Shown here in pieces: positions 1 through 13,200 of a DNA stretch of 64,000 nt (position 1 is its first letter; every line of letters starts with the position of its first letter). The stretch covers positions 521,485-585,484 of the forward strand of contig VZTI01005203.1 in NCBI GenBank assembly GCA_013397865.1, given 5' to 3'. The translations under genes were made by a program, and so were the position numbers. The notes beneath the pieces were generated by a model. The model was not told the origin of the DNA. It did no database searches and saw only the letters and a program-made list of their open reading frames with translations. This DNA is from Struthidea cinerea (taxonomy: Eukaryota > Chordata > Aves > Passeriformes > Corcoracidae).

Positions 1-697
1 GTTCAGCAGGGGATAATATTCTGGTTTGAGCAGAACAGTTTTAGAATTACTTATTTTCCCAGTAGAAAATGGAATTATTTGGCAGCATTCTTTCCTGTGG
101 GGACTCTTTCTTCAGAAACTACATTTTTTTCACTGGAAAATCATTCTGCTTCTAGTATTTTTGTACAAGCCACAGAGCTGGTAATTGATAACTGCTTTTA
201 GTTTTTTTAAGACTGTTGGCTTTGCAGGATTCAAAGTGAAAGACACTTTTTGGTATCACTGTATGTTTCTTGAGGTTTCCGAACCTCCCAGACCAGGGTC
301 AGTGCTTAGCTGGGAGATAGCAAGGACTGCTCCCAGTAAAGCTGTGGGGGTCTTTTTCAACGCTGGGGAAAATTTTAGAGTTCTGTTTTTCTCCTGTGCC
401 GAGTCTGAGCTCGATGTGGATGTGCTAGCAACAAGCCCAGCACACTGGCACAAAAAGGATGTGCCAGAGACAGAAGTCTAAGCAGGAGGAATGTGATGCT
501 TCTGTTGTAGCCCTCAGTGGGGGATCCCCACAACCTAAAAAGCAGAGTGACCCCCAAACCATGTTGTTCTGGTTGTCTTTTGGTTGAAATAGAGTTTTGG
601 CAGCTTTCTATGCAAAAAGCTTTAAAAGTAGCTGCCGTCAATTTTGTGTTACATGGAGCAGCAACAATAAACCCACTTCTTCTGTTTGTTTGTTTAG
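1..697 (+). other. Intron or upstream sequence 5' of the first PLEKHG1 coding exon
   Basis: No coding match is seen here. The stretch ends in a pyrimidine-rich TTTGTTTGTTTAG acceptor at 697, which shows that at least one 5' non-coding exon lies upstream, outside the window. The open frames in this stretch show no homology I recognise. Confidence 0.6.
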
Positions 698-736
698 ATG
701 ACTTCCACTTACCTCTTGATGTTGTACCAGCTGTGA
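698..736 (+). promoter_or_regulatory. Upstream ORF in the PLEKHG1 5' UTR
   Basis: An ATG lies exactly at the first base of the exon (698-700) and opens a 12-codon frame ending at TGA 734-736. It is out of frame with the main ATG at 817 and ends 80 nt before it, a spacing that permits reinitiation. The -3 base lies in the preceding, unseen exon, so the strength of this start cannot be judged. Confidence 0.45.
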
Positions 737-1236
737 CAGAGGCCCTTGACTCCAAGAAGAAGGGGGAAGATTTGCACAAGGAGAGCAGATCTTTCCGCTA
801 CTGTGAAAAAAACACCATGGACTTGTCGGACAGTGACCGTCCTGTCAGCTTTAGTTCCACTTCCTCCTCTGCATCCTCCAGGGACAGCCACTGCTCCTTT
901 GGTAGCAGAATGACCTTGGTTTCAAACAGCCACTTGGGTTTGTTTAACCAGGATAAAGAAACAGGTGCCATCAAGCTAGAACTGGTCCCAGCCAGGAGAT
1001 TTTCCAGCAACAAGACACGCAAAAACTCTGCTGTGGAGCAAGAGGATCCTGAGGAAAGCCTTGAGAAAAGGCCAAGCATGCCAAGGAAAGCAGAACCAAA
1101 AGGAGCAAGCAAAAACTGTGCGATGTCCCTGGTCACAGAGCCCACCAGTCCGAAGCTCCTCTACGTAGACAGAGTCGTCCAAGAGATCCTGGAGACAGAG
1201 AGGATGTATGTGCAGGATCTAAAAAGCATTGTCAAG
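698..1236 (+). CDS. PLEKHG1: PLEKHG1 coding exon 1 (5' UTR 698-816, coding 817-1236)
   Basis: The acceptor AG is at 696-697 and the donor AAG|GTAGGG follows 1236. The coding part is 420 nt (140 codons) and ends in phase 0. It encodes a Ser-rich N-terminus beginning MDLSDSDRP and the first DH helix (about residues 117-140). The frame stays open upstream of the ATG, so an N-terminally extended isoform cannot be excluded from sequence alone. The conserved start argues for 817. Confidence 0.93.
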
Positions 1237-4200
1237 GTAGGGGACTTGGTTAAGATGGTGTTAACTGTTCCATAATGCCATTTTTCACGTTGTTTGATTT
1301 CACAGCGGGACAGATGGACCTGACAATGGAACTGGAATTTAGTGGTCTTTATAAATTAGTGTAACATCATTGTTCTAGTGTGTTTCTAGTTTTTATTTGA
1401 TTACATAAATCTAAGCTGTTGCCATGTGTTCATGAAGAAATAACAGAAAAAACAATCCTACAGCTGGCAGCAGTAGGATCAAAGTGATAAACTCTTTGCA
1501 GTAACAAAACTTTTTTGTATTTACAAAAAAAAAAAAATTAGATTGGTCTGTGTCCTAGAATGTACAGCAAGAAGCAAACAGCAGACAGCTTTAACTGCCT
1601 CTTTATATGCTTTATCTGAAGGGTCTTACACACTGACTTTTCCCTGCTCTCCCCCAGTCCTAGACCTGCAAGTTCTTTCCTGCCTTTTCCCCTGTCTCTT
1701 TCACACAGCTCACAGCTGCAGTCTATTCTCTCTCTGTTCTTGGCCTGTAGTATTTAATATGGCATATGTATTTTCTGGAAAATACTGTTGTGTTTGGCTG
1801 TAATATGAAGGAATTATGTTTTCTTTAATACTAATTCTGAATGGGTACAGCATTTATTAGCAGCAGTAAAGTTTTTGTCCAATCCCTAGCCTAACAGTAC
1901 CTTCCATATCCTCTTTCCAGTACAGGGAAAAATATGGATGAGTCCTTCTGTGGATTGTTCTTTTCACTCTGTACTTGTATCTGTGCCATCAGCATCATTC
2001 TGCTTTGCATTTTTGAAAATGACATTTGAGTCCCTTGGCTATTGTTTGTAGCCTAATGCTTAACCCACAAAGAGGGGTGTCTAGGAAGGTTCATGCTATT
2101 CGTAGAACTTAGAGCTCCAGGTAGGTGTATGAGGTCATCTGAGATAGGAAATATCAGCCAGCTGGAGACACTCTCCCCAACTGCAGCTCTAACCTGCCTG
2201 GTCCCCCAACAGCAGGGGAAAAATGTGAAGGCTTTGATAACTCAAATGTACATTGTGATTAAACACCAGTACCTCACCCCGCAAAGTTCTCAGAAAGGTT
2301 GCTTTTTCTGCAACCTTTTTATTTTTTTCCTTGGGTTTCCATAGCTGGTGCTGTTTCACTACATTCAACTGTTGCCTGAGTTTCATTTTGGAGTGTTTAA
2401 GGTTGTCAGATACTGCAGAACCAAGTCAGCTTCTGTGTGTAGTAACTAGGCATGTCTTCCATGGTTTTGGAAACCTTAGCCCTCACTCATCCTCCTATGG
2501 TGTAAACTGTACAACTTGAGAAACTGAAAACTAGAATTAATATCTTGTAACAAGTTTTCCAATTGCAAGCAGGAATACCAGTAAATGCTTTCTAGAAAAT
2601 ACTTCAAGCATCACTACAGTAGATGTAGAGTAAATAAGACAAATGTATTTTTAGTTGTGGAAGAACTGAAGGAATTGTGAACCTGTGAAATGCCCAAGCC
2701 TATTTCCTGCAGCAAATAATAACGAATCTAGAAAGCTTTGTGTGAAACTAGACAGCTTATTTGAGACATGGAGTGGTTGGCAGTGGAGCTTTTCTTAGGT
2801 AGGTGCTGAGGATCCAAGCAGCTGCTTTCCAGATGGTGAGGACAGGGGGAACCAGCTGCCTCAGCCTGTGCAGAATGCTCTCTTGGTTTCAGGGGAGGGA
2901 GGTGTGACTGGGAGCAAACTTCTTCAGAAGGGCCCATTTTATATGTTTCTCAAGATTCCTTCCTCCACAAGTTACCTTAGCAATGCTGCAATAATTCACC
3001 CAAGCAAGGGTGGGGGCTGTGAGAAGGTTGGGAAGACTCCACAGAGACCTGTAGGAGTGCTGTAGCCTTACAGAGCTTGATTATCTGGACCTCTATGATT
3101 TGAGGCCACTTAGCTTGGCAGGCAGATAACTGGTGCTGAGCCAAACTAAGATGAAGGGAAGCAGCTTGATTTGTCTTGTTTTCCAGATAAGCATGGATCA
3201 GATTTGGCAGCTGGTTAGGAAATGGGATGAGAATGGGAAAAGGGGAGCTGGACAGAGGTCAACGGGCAACTGCTGCCCAAGAAGTGTGTGGGAACTGAAG
3301 AGATACATGAAGGTGGGAGCTGGCGGAGTAAAGCATAAGCAAGTCAACCAGTCCTAAGTGGAGAGACAGAAAATAATTAGCAGGAAAACAATGTGAGGAA
3401 ATGAGAGAAAACCCAGGAAGTGGAAAGTTAAAGATTGGTTGGAACTGGAGCTCTCTAGCAAGTTTTCAGCTGACTGTCAATACAGAACAACCAATGGGGT
3501 CATCTGGTCCAAACTCCTTGCTCAAGCAGGATCGTCCTAGAGCACATAGCACAGGATTGTGTCCACATGGTCCTTGAATACCTCTAGTGAGGGAGGCTCC
3601 ACAAGCTCTCTGGGCAGCCTGTTCCAGTGCTCAGTCACCTGCACAGTAAAGAAGTTCTTCCTCATATTCAGGTGGAACTTCCTGTCCGTCAGTTTCTGCC
3701 TGTTGTCTGTCACCCTAGTTCTTGGCACCACTGAGACGAGCCTGGAAGCATCCTCTTGACACCCTCCTCTCAGGTGCTTCATTGACAAGACCCCTTCTGT
3801 CACCTCTTCTCAAGGCTGAACAGGCACGACTAGAGAGTGCCTTTCATCATAAGAGGGATGCCCCAGTGCCCTGATCATATTCATTGCCCTCCACTGGACC
3901 CACTCCAGGAGCTCCATGTCTCCCTGGTGCTGAGGAGCCCAGAACTGAATACAGCACTCCAGATGTGGCCTTGCCAGGGCTGAGTAAAGGGGCAGGATTC
4001 CCCCTCCTGACCTGCTGGCAATGCTTTTCCTAAGGCACCCCAGGATACCATTGGCCTTCTTGGCCACAAGGGCACAGTGCTGGCTCATGGACAGCTTGTT
4101 GTCCACCAGGACCCCTGGAAGCTTATGTAAACAGTCTAAAAGTAGGAAGAAGGGCTGTTTTTTGTTGTTTCAGGATGGGGGTTTTTTGGCAGAAGGAGGG

Positions 4201-7200
4201 AGAAAGAGAAGGGAGGCAACCCACAAATGAAGAGCTAAAAGCTGAAGAGATGTCAGATTGAAGATAGCATAAGAACAAAAAGGGAGAAATTAATAGGTGC
4301 TATTTTAATCACCTTCTACCCTCAGATGAGAACTGTCAGTAGAGATCTAGTCTATTGCTTTTTGTCCTCTAGTAGAGGGGATTTGCTGATGCTACATCCT
4401 CTGTAGGCAGTGGAAAAATACTTAAAAAGAATATGTTCTCACTGTTGTTTCCAGGACTTTGAAACAGGTTTCAGAGCTGGAACTGAGAGGGTGTGAAAGC
4501 TCACATCCATTAATCTATTCTCCACATTTCTGGTATAAAGCAAAGCAAATTTGCCCTTTTTTTTTTTTCTTTCTTTTTCTTTGGGTGGGGGTACTATTTT
4601 TTTGGCTTTTAGGTATTTGGGGGGGGGGAACATTTTTTTTATTAGTTTCAGTGGGAGGGGGGTTGTTGGTTTTGTTTATTCCTCTTGGTCATTTTTTTAA
4701 TAGACCCATGCTCTTTCCCATTAACCAGATCATCAATGAATATGTAAACCAGGATGGCACCCAGTATTAGCCCCTATGGTATGCCACTAGCCACTGGCCT
4801 CCCATTAGATTTTGTGCCTGTGATCACCACCCTCAGGTCCTGTTAGTTCAGCCAGTTCTCAGTCAAACTTACTGTCTGCTTATCCAACTCCTACTTCTTC
4901 AGCTTGTGTACGAGGATCTTAAGGGAGTTAAAGGTCTTCCTGAAGTCCAGGTAGACAATATCCACTGCTTTCCATTCATCTACCAAGCCAGTCATTTCAT
5001 AGTTAAAATGTTATCAGACTGGTCAGCTTTCCCTTGGTGAATACCTGATGACTGTTCTTGATTACCTTCTTGTCTTTAGTGTGCCTGGAACTGGTTTCCA
5101 GGACTAGCTGAGCACAAATGACCCACTGACATGGATGATGTGAAACTGCATGTAGGATCTTGGTACTAGTCATAATATCAAAAGTCAGCTCATTAAGAGC
5201 TAGCCTAGCACAGTATTTTGGGCAGTGTCCTTTCAACCTATGTTATCCTTAGAACATGGAGTTGTCATGCCTGAAGTAAAATACTATGGAGGAATGGAGC
5301 AAAATAGAATTTTGTCCTTTTTTATGCTTGCATTGACCTAATGCTGGTAGGTCATTGGTAAGTAAATAAATAAAAGTCATAACTTCTGTTGCCCTTTGAG
5401 TATCTGGGTGATCTTAACAGTGCCAAGTTGGTAGAGAGAAGTAAAAATTGAGTTCATGGGATGTGGTTAATGTGATTTTTAAATGATCCCAGAGACCAGC
5501 TGCAGTTTTCCAGTTTTCTTTTCAACTGCTGACAAGAAGTATTTGGCAGGCTTAGGATGAGTGAGAGGAGGCTGTACAGGTGCTATTTGGCACCCTTTGC
5601 CCCAGGATAAGCATTAAAAAACAACTGCTTTTCTAGGCAGTACAGCCATTTTGCCTGTGACCTGGAAGGACAGTTGGGTTAGGATTGTTTTGAGGCGTGC
5701 TGCTGTGATTCTTGCACAGGCAAGCATTGCAACAAGGATAGAGTGAACTTTTCCACCGTTTAGTATGTTTTATCAGATGATCTGTTAAGGATAATTACAA
5801 TTTTGAACGAGTGCAGCTTGAAGCTTGTTTTGGGCAAGTTTGTGATGAGAAATTGGATACCTTTGCTTCCTGCTTGTGTCATGCTGACAGGTGTACTAGC
5901 CAGGGCAGAACTCATTGACCTTTTCCTCTTCGGGGCCTAGCCTGACTTTTTCAAGTTGTAATGCAGTTAGAATAGACCTAAACTTCAATTAGAGTCACTT
6001 ACTGAAGTGAATTTTATTTCTCCCCTGAGTAAAATGCTGTCCCTGAAGTTATAAAAAAATCTGTGTTTGCCCTTGCAGTTCATAGGAGTCAGAAGCCCCC
6101 ATCCATAATGTGTATAAGTGCTTGTAACTTTTGTGTTTTACCCTTGCACAATGGAGGAATAATGCAAATGCACTGTTACAATACTTGCATCTGCATCCCT
6201 ATTGGTATAATATAAGTAAAAGTATCTATAAATTAACTAGGGGACACTAAAGTGTGCATTGTCAGTGCGTTTCACATATATTTGATGCCAATAGAGGTTG
6301 AGCTTCAGAAATCTTGAACTCCGTCTGAAATCTGGGAGACTTCATTTATATGAATGAATTCCTCTACCCTTTAATTCCAAACGTGTCTTTTTTTTTTTAA
6401 ACCATCCTCACTGGACTAGTTGAAGTCTTTGTCCTATCTCCTCCCTGGATCTTTCATCCCTGGCCCCCTCTTTTTATACTTAAGTCTCCTCTTTTGAAAA
6501 AGTCCCATTCGCCTCTACACAGTCTCCTGCCCATGATCTTGTTGCCTGTCAGAAGTCTTCTCTCAGCAAATCCCATCTGCATCCTGTCAGCGTGTTGTCT
6601 CATTTCCTTATGTGATTTTTCACTTTTTACTATTTCTCTTTCTCATGCTCTTCATCTCTGCTGATTCCAGAGCTCTCTCCATAGTTTTGTCAGCAGGCCT
6701 GACAACATTTTCATCACCACCCCTAATTTTTCTTCCCTCTTGAGTTCTGTGAAATTAAGAGGGGTGTCCACCAAGCTTTGTACCCATTTTTTCCTTCCCA
6801 TTTTTCTGTAGTATTCCTTTATGTCCCCTCTGCCCTGAAATTGCACAGCATGCATTTCTATGCTGTGCATGGTTTGCAGAGAGCCACTGAGAGACAGGAA
6901 CAGTCTTTTCCCCACTCTTGCCTCAGAGGATTAGATCTGAAACAGATATTGCTGGCAGCACCTGAGAACAGCAGTTGTGGGTTAAAACCTTGTGAAGCCT
7001 GAGCTGAACCTTGAAAAGGACCATTGCTAAAAGTTTCTATTGAGGATATGTGAATTTGGAGCGCTTCTCCTCCCCCCACCCCAACATGGTCAAATATAGG
7101 GGAATTTACATTAAGGCAGCAAAAAAGGCATACTCTCAGAAACAAAGTCTCCATTATGCTTGAATCTGCTGCTGTCCTTCCCTGAGATGTGAGGATATGG

Positions 7201-10200
7201 TTCATGTCCCTGCTAGTCAGCCTGGGGGTGCTTGTCTTCTTGGGGGAAAGGTCACCAAAATTTTTCCACATGAGCAAAAAAGGGTATTCTTTCTCAAAAA
7301 GCCTCGGGGGAATGGCTTTGCTGAAATCTCCTAGGACAACTCATCAGGGAGGCAGGTTTCTGGCATGGAAAGCTTCATCTGAGGTGAACACGTCTGTCGA
7401 AGCGATATACCCCTTGTAGGGTGGGGGTAAGCCTTGCAAGGGGAAATGTTGGATGTTTGAGGTAGACACGTGTTGGGGCACCAGTGATTAAGGGAAACCC
7501 TTCTGAGAGGAAGTCAGTGTTGGAATGTTATTGTTCCCGGCTTCCTGTCTCCCTGTGCTGCTGCTAGAGGATGTCTCCTTCTGTGTTTTAAGCAGTTAGT
7601 TAAAAAGACAGCTCTGAAGACTGCAGTGTGTACATTGTCACTTGTGATGTGTTAAGTAAAAGCATAGCTGCTTGTGCACTGGATTTGCTGGGTAGTGTAG
7701 CTCTGAAAGTTAATTCTTTGGAGATTCAAAAGCTGGGAATTCCTATATAGCTAAGGCATCCCGTAATGTTTGTTCCCACATTATAGTTAATTTCTATATG
7801 TGACCTCTTTTTCTATGCCTGCTAATCTGCATAGCTGAGAAAGATACTTTTGGATTGCTGACACAAATTGCATGTGAAAATTTGGATGAACAATTTAAAT
7901 TACCTGAAAAACAAATATTATGTTTTGCATAAATGTAGTATGATTATGCAACAGTGATAAGTTTAACTGTGATTAATATTTGTTAGATTTTCGAGCTGAA
8001 CTTTCTCACTGCTTTTCTCTCATCCCTGAAGAAAGAGCAGTGTCAAATTATGATTGACCTCCTTAGGGAAATCTTGGCTTAAAAGCAAGGGAAGTTTTCT
8101 TCAGTGATATGGAGACATGACAGCTGAAACTGAAGCATTTCAGTCCAAGAGGCCTTCTTGAAGTTTGTGAAGTTTAAACAGAGTTACAGCAATATAAATC
8201 AGAGCAGAAAAATGTTCCAATTAAAAAAATCTGCAATTAATTTGTAAGTAGCTTTATTAGAGAACTTTAGTGTTGTGTTTTGTTTCTGGTGTTGCTGTTT
8301 ACAAATCAGGACCAGTGCAGACTGCTGAGAAGTGAGGTAGTTAGGAACACCACAAGGTAAGTTACCAAATTTCTGGCTACCCTTAAACTACCCAAAGTAA
8401 ATTAGACTTCTTTTTATACACTGGGATAGTTCCGTTTTCCCTGCAGACTTCTTCCTTCCTGTAGGTGAGCAATATTAAACATCCTTAAGCAACCTAAAGT
8501 AATAGAAGTATACACAAACTGGTTTTCGTATTTGTCTCTTAAATGGTTTTAGATGAGGTTTTTCTGGAACTCCGGGATCTTGAACAAAAGTGTTTTGCCA
8601 GCTACATATGCTGTAAACTCCTCATCATATGTGCCCTTTAATGATACCTAACAAAAGCAGAAGCAAAACCCAAGCCTTGCTTTTCTGGGCAGGATGGGAA
8701 TGGTTCTGGGTTTTGGAAAAAGAGGTTTATAGCTGTACAGTAGGAATATAATGTGTTGTGGACAACCAGAAGTAACCTAATAAACAACTTGTGTGGTGTA
8801 AGCATCTGCTTATGCTGCAGCATGAAAGGGAGCTGTTTGTAAACTAACTTCACAGGAAATATGCAAAGCCAGGGTTAAATTTACTGATGCATGGTTTTTC
8901 TTATCTGCATCATCACTGCTTCAGTCTTATTTCTGCTGGCAGCATTCATGAATTTCTTTCATTCAGCATGTTCCCAAGTATTTGAAAGACACTGAATAAA
9001 ATGTCATTGCTGCCTTCTGTTTCCTTCACCTGTACTTAGCATCCAGCTCTTTTCTTACAGCTACGTTGTAGAAACTTGCTGGGACAGAGACAATCTTTGT
9101 CAGGTGATTGCAGAGCTTCGCTGGTTGACTGGGACTCCAAACGTTAAGACAGCACAAATGTATAGCCACAGCTTTGGGTTTGTTTTAAGGCCAGCTCTGT
9201 GTTTGGACAGCACAGAAGGGTGAGTTACACTGCAGTAATAAATGAGCTGTCTATAAATGTACAGTGAGCCTTTCTTAAGCTGTGGGTGGGAGAGAAGCAG
9301 CAGGGAGGGCTGCTGCTCTTCCAGGGAGCCACAGAACTGCTGAAAAGCCTGGCTGCTGTTGCTCTTGTCCTCCCTTTTCTGGCAGCAGGGCGTAAATCAT
9401 TCGACCATGCTGTCTGCAACCTCCTACCCACTTGCTGAATGTGAATGAATATAGATAAAAGGATGAAAGTTAATCTTCTGTTCCACAAAGCTTTATTCTT
9501 TTGGGAGCAGGGAGGCAAGGGGAAGCTGTAATTTAAATATGGAGTGTGCCATTTAGGAGTGCTGATGGTGGGCAGGGGACTCCAGGATTGAAACGTCATT
9601 CCTGTGACTGCACTGAGGCTGGAGCGGGAGGTTGTATGCCTGCCTAGGGGGATGTATGGAGCGCTTCTGGGATTCAGGAAGTAACAAAAGAGAGGTCTGT
9701 TCACCTCTGCCCTCCATCTTGTTGTTGCTTACTGGCAGTGGATAAGGAGCTCCACAGAACAGAGCAGCAGCAGCTCTACAAAAGTTTATAGAGTAGGCAG
9801 GAAAACTGTGAGGAAGAGGTCTGCGAGCTGAGAGGCAGGGAGAGGAAGCAAAGCTTATGCTGCAAAATTTCCAGTAAACATTACAATGTTTTAATGAGAT
9901 TATATATATTTTGCAGAATGATTGGGATTTTCTGTAAAGAAATTTCAACATGTGGAGGTGATATCTTAAAGGCAATGACTTTTCTGCATTTCTAGCCAGG
10001 CCATAGTTTCTGGAATTTTCTTTGTGTATTATAACCATTTCCATTTTAGTCCATGGAAGTATTTGACTACTTTTAAAGTTGTTATATTATTGTTATTAAA
10101 TATTACTTGTCAGTGAACAGTGTTCCAGTAATCCATGACCTTTAAGCCTGAATGCTTAACAAACCACACAGTAGTCTCTCTCTTTTCCGCTCTTACCTCT

Positions 10201-13200
10201 CCTGCAAATTAAGGTATGGAGGTAGCTGCTATTTTTCCTGGTTTCATGAGAAGACCATTTTGCAAATAAGACACTTTTAAAAAGTTGTTCCTTGCAAACC
10301 ACCCACTACTATAAAGTTCCATTTCATTGCTCTTCATATATTAATAATAAAAGCTTCTGGGAATCATGTGGTTACTAAGGTTAAGATAAATGTGTGTTTG
10401 GGATATGTGCAGATTTTCTCCATTTTGCTGGGTTTGCATTTTTATTCTTTGGAAAATAGACGCTTTCAGTTTCCTTTCTTGTGTTTTAAAATAAACGTTT
10501 CTCTTCTGGAATGTCTCATTTAACTTGTAAGCATATTGAGATCTCTTTTAAAAAAAGTTAACATTATTTGCCTTACAAATTGGAGAAAGTTTATTTAACA
10601 CGGCAAGGGTCTACACCACAAGGCTCAGGCTCTTTTCCTGGGTAATTCATACATTGGAAAGCCAAATATGCCTTAATAATTCTCAATATTTTCTTTGATT
10701 ATGGTTCAATAAGCTTATAATCAGACCAACTAAACTGTGTTGTGATAATTAATTTATAGACGTCCTGATGAACTTTAATTTTTTTCAATTTATAATTACT
10801 AAACACTTTTAGCTGGTACTTTTTTGAAAAAGATTGAGATTATTGAATGATGTTTATGATTGACACCAATGAAGTAGATCTAGAAATCTTTAGAACCCTT
10901 CATCTGCCTAGCAGCCTCGAACTATTTGAAATCCTAGTTACTGTTAATTATTTTCATTTGTAGCTTATTTCTTCTGTGTTTCCTCTTAACTTTAGAAAGG
11001 CATTAGATGAGGACCTCACATAACTCCTTAATGACATGTCAGTAAACTACTGATAGCATTTGTAATCCCATGATCTCCACCTGTGCTCTGAACTTGCTTC
11101 TTACCACACCTCTGAGCAGCAATTTTGAGTGCCAGCTTCTAGGAAAAAATCTTGTGGCTGTGATTTGGCAGTGGGTGCTGGCTGATAACTGAAGGTAAAT
11201 GTGGGACATGGTTTTAATCAGTGGGTTTCAACTTCAGTAAGTTAGTGTGCTGAAGTATCTAAGTCGGGTTTCATGTGAGTTTCTGTTCCAAGTGATTTAC
11301 TCGTAATCATCTTTACAGATGCTGGACCATTTACAGGACTCATCTGTGTACAGTCCATGAATCGCAGTTTCAGTTTGAGTGCTTTTAATGCATCTCTGTC
11401 AAATTACAGTTTGATTTAGTTGACAGCCTGCCTTCCAAGGTGTCTTTTTAAGATGGGAGATTTTAGCATGGAATTCCTGCAGTTGAACAAAGGAATATTA
11501 CTGAACTTTGACTGTGTTTCATTAGAGCAAAAATTCACTACAGCAAAGAAGGCAAAAATCCATGAGAGCAGTCCATCCAGGCAGGCTGACAGTCCAATGC
11601 TGGATCAGCTGGTGACAGGTTTTGATGCCCCCAGAAAGCTAAATAGGCACAGCATTCCCGCTAAAATGGCTCATGGAACACAAGAAGAAAGCATGCACTG
11701 GGCAACAAGAAAAGGACATAAGACCCTGGACTGGTGGAGTGGGCAGTGTAGGACATGTGCCTCCTTCCACCCCACTCCTAGAAGGGAGCTGTGGGGCAGT
11801 GCTGGAAATTGATATGGGCATCCTCTGACACTGGAGCAGGGGCAGGAGGATGTGCAGAGCTTGCTTTAAAGGCTCAGGCTCTAAAGCAGTGAGGGGGAGC
11901 CCACAGCTGCAGGAAGCTGTTCTGCTATCTCCCAGCCATGCATGCTGGTGAGGCAGGTGTCCTTGCTCAGAGCCCCAGTGAATGGATTCAGTGCAACAGA
12001 GTGTTGAGGGACCTCTCACTGACAGTTTTCCAGGGCAAATTCTTTAGTTCATTTCCTGAGACTAGCTGTGCTCTGACAGCTTGAAGTCCTGTGACAAGAT
12101 CTCCTGACTGTTGTGTTGTTGACCTTGATGTGTCCTAGAAATTTCCAGCTTTGTATATGGCTGTGCCTGTGCCCACGTCTACATGGGCACAACTGTTCAA
12201 AGGCAGCCTAAACCAAAGAAAGCATGGGTTTTCGAGGTGCAAGGCATAGTGTTAGTACTCAGGAATTCCTCACTGCTAATTTTGGCTGACACATAACTCC
12301 CCCTGTGGCTTTCCATGCATGTGGATGAAGCCAAAGGGACCTACTAGGGGTCCCTGCTTCCAGGTCTTAGTAGCTGCAAATGGGACAGTGCTTTAACATC
12401 TATAATATAGGTGAGGAAGTTGATTATTGAAAATCTGTCCCTCAGGAATAGCTACATAGAAAAAAAAACTTTTTATTTTTTTTTAATCCCCTTCTATGGG
12501 TAAAATTTAAGTTAATACTGTTAACTTTAACTTAACTTATTTACAGACCCCTAACTGTGGAAAGTGTGGGGAGATCTCTGTCATGATCACCTTACTCTGC
12601 AATGTTAAACAGTGGAAATAAAACTTACATGTGCTTCTCTATTTTTAGTCTTTCCTCATACCATGTTCTCTCCCGCGTGCTCCCACCATCGGTCTTTGCC
12701 CTTTCCACATGCAGTCAGTCAGCAGCGTATCGCCTTACTGTGTCACGCTTTATTGCCGCTGCCCCCGGGCTGCGTGTGAGCCAGCTGCACGTGTAGATTG
12801 GCACTTCTGAGGAAGCTGGCTGCAAGCACAGGTGAGCTCAATATGGATCTTCCACCATCCACCCAGGGCCTGGGGAGAGGACTGGTGCTGGCGAGGTAGC
12901 CTCCTGCCAGCTCAGAGACTCTGCCCTTCTGCAGGGATATCGGAGAGGAAAGAAATCAGTCACAAACTACATCTAGTGACAGGTTGTGTAAAGCAGACGG
13001 GTTGCTTTGGCTGCTCCCATTTGGAGGGTGGCTGGCTGTCAGTGCTGGGAGGTCTTCTCCATGTCCTTTTCCCTTGATGGCAGAATGAGTGCTCTCCAAC
13101 CTTGTCCTTCAACATGTAGGTGTGTCCTTTGAAGCCCACCAGCAAGGCCTGACACACCCATTTCCCACAGGGGCAGAGCTTTGCTGCTGCTGACAAGTGG

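Noticed and set aside
517..816. N-terminal extension of PLEKHG1 upstream of ATG 817
   Set aside because: The frame is open, but a clear acceptor at 697 cuts it, and the conserved protein start MDLSDSDRP is at 817.
9225..10044. Overlapping minus-strand frames of 159 and 163 codons
   Set aside because: Two overlapping frames with low-complexity Ser/Pro/Leu content and no homology I recognise. Treated as chance open frames in intron 1.
12506..12530. AAGTTAA...TTAACTT inverted repeat
   Set aside because: Only a 7-bp AT-rich stem, which is expected often by chance in this composition.
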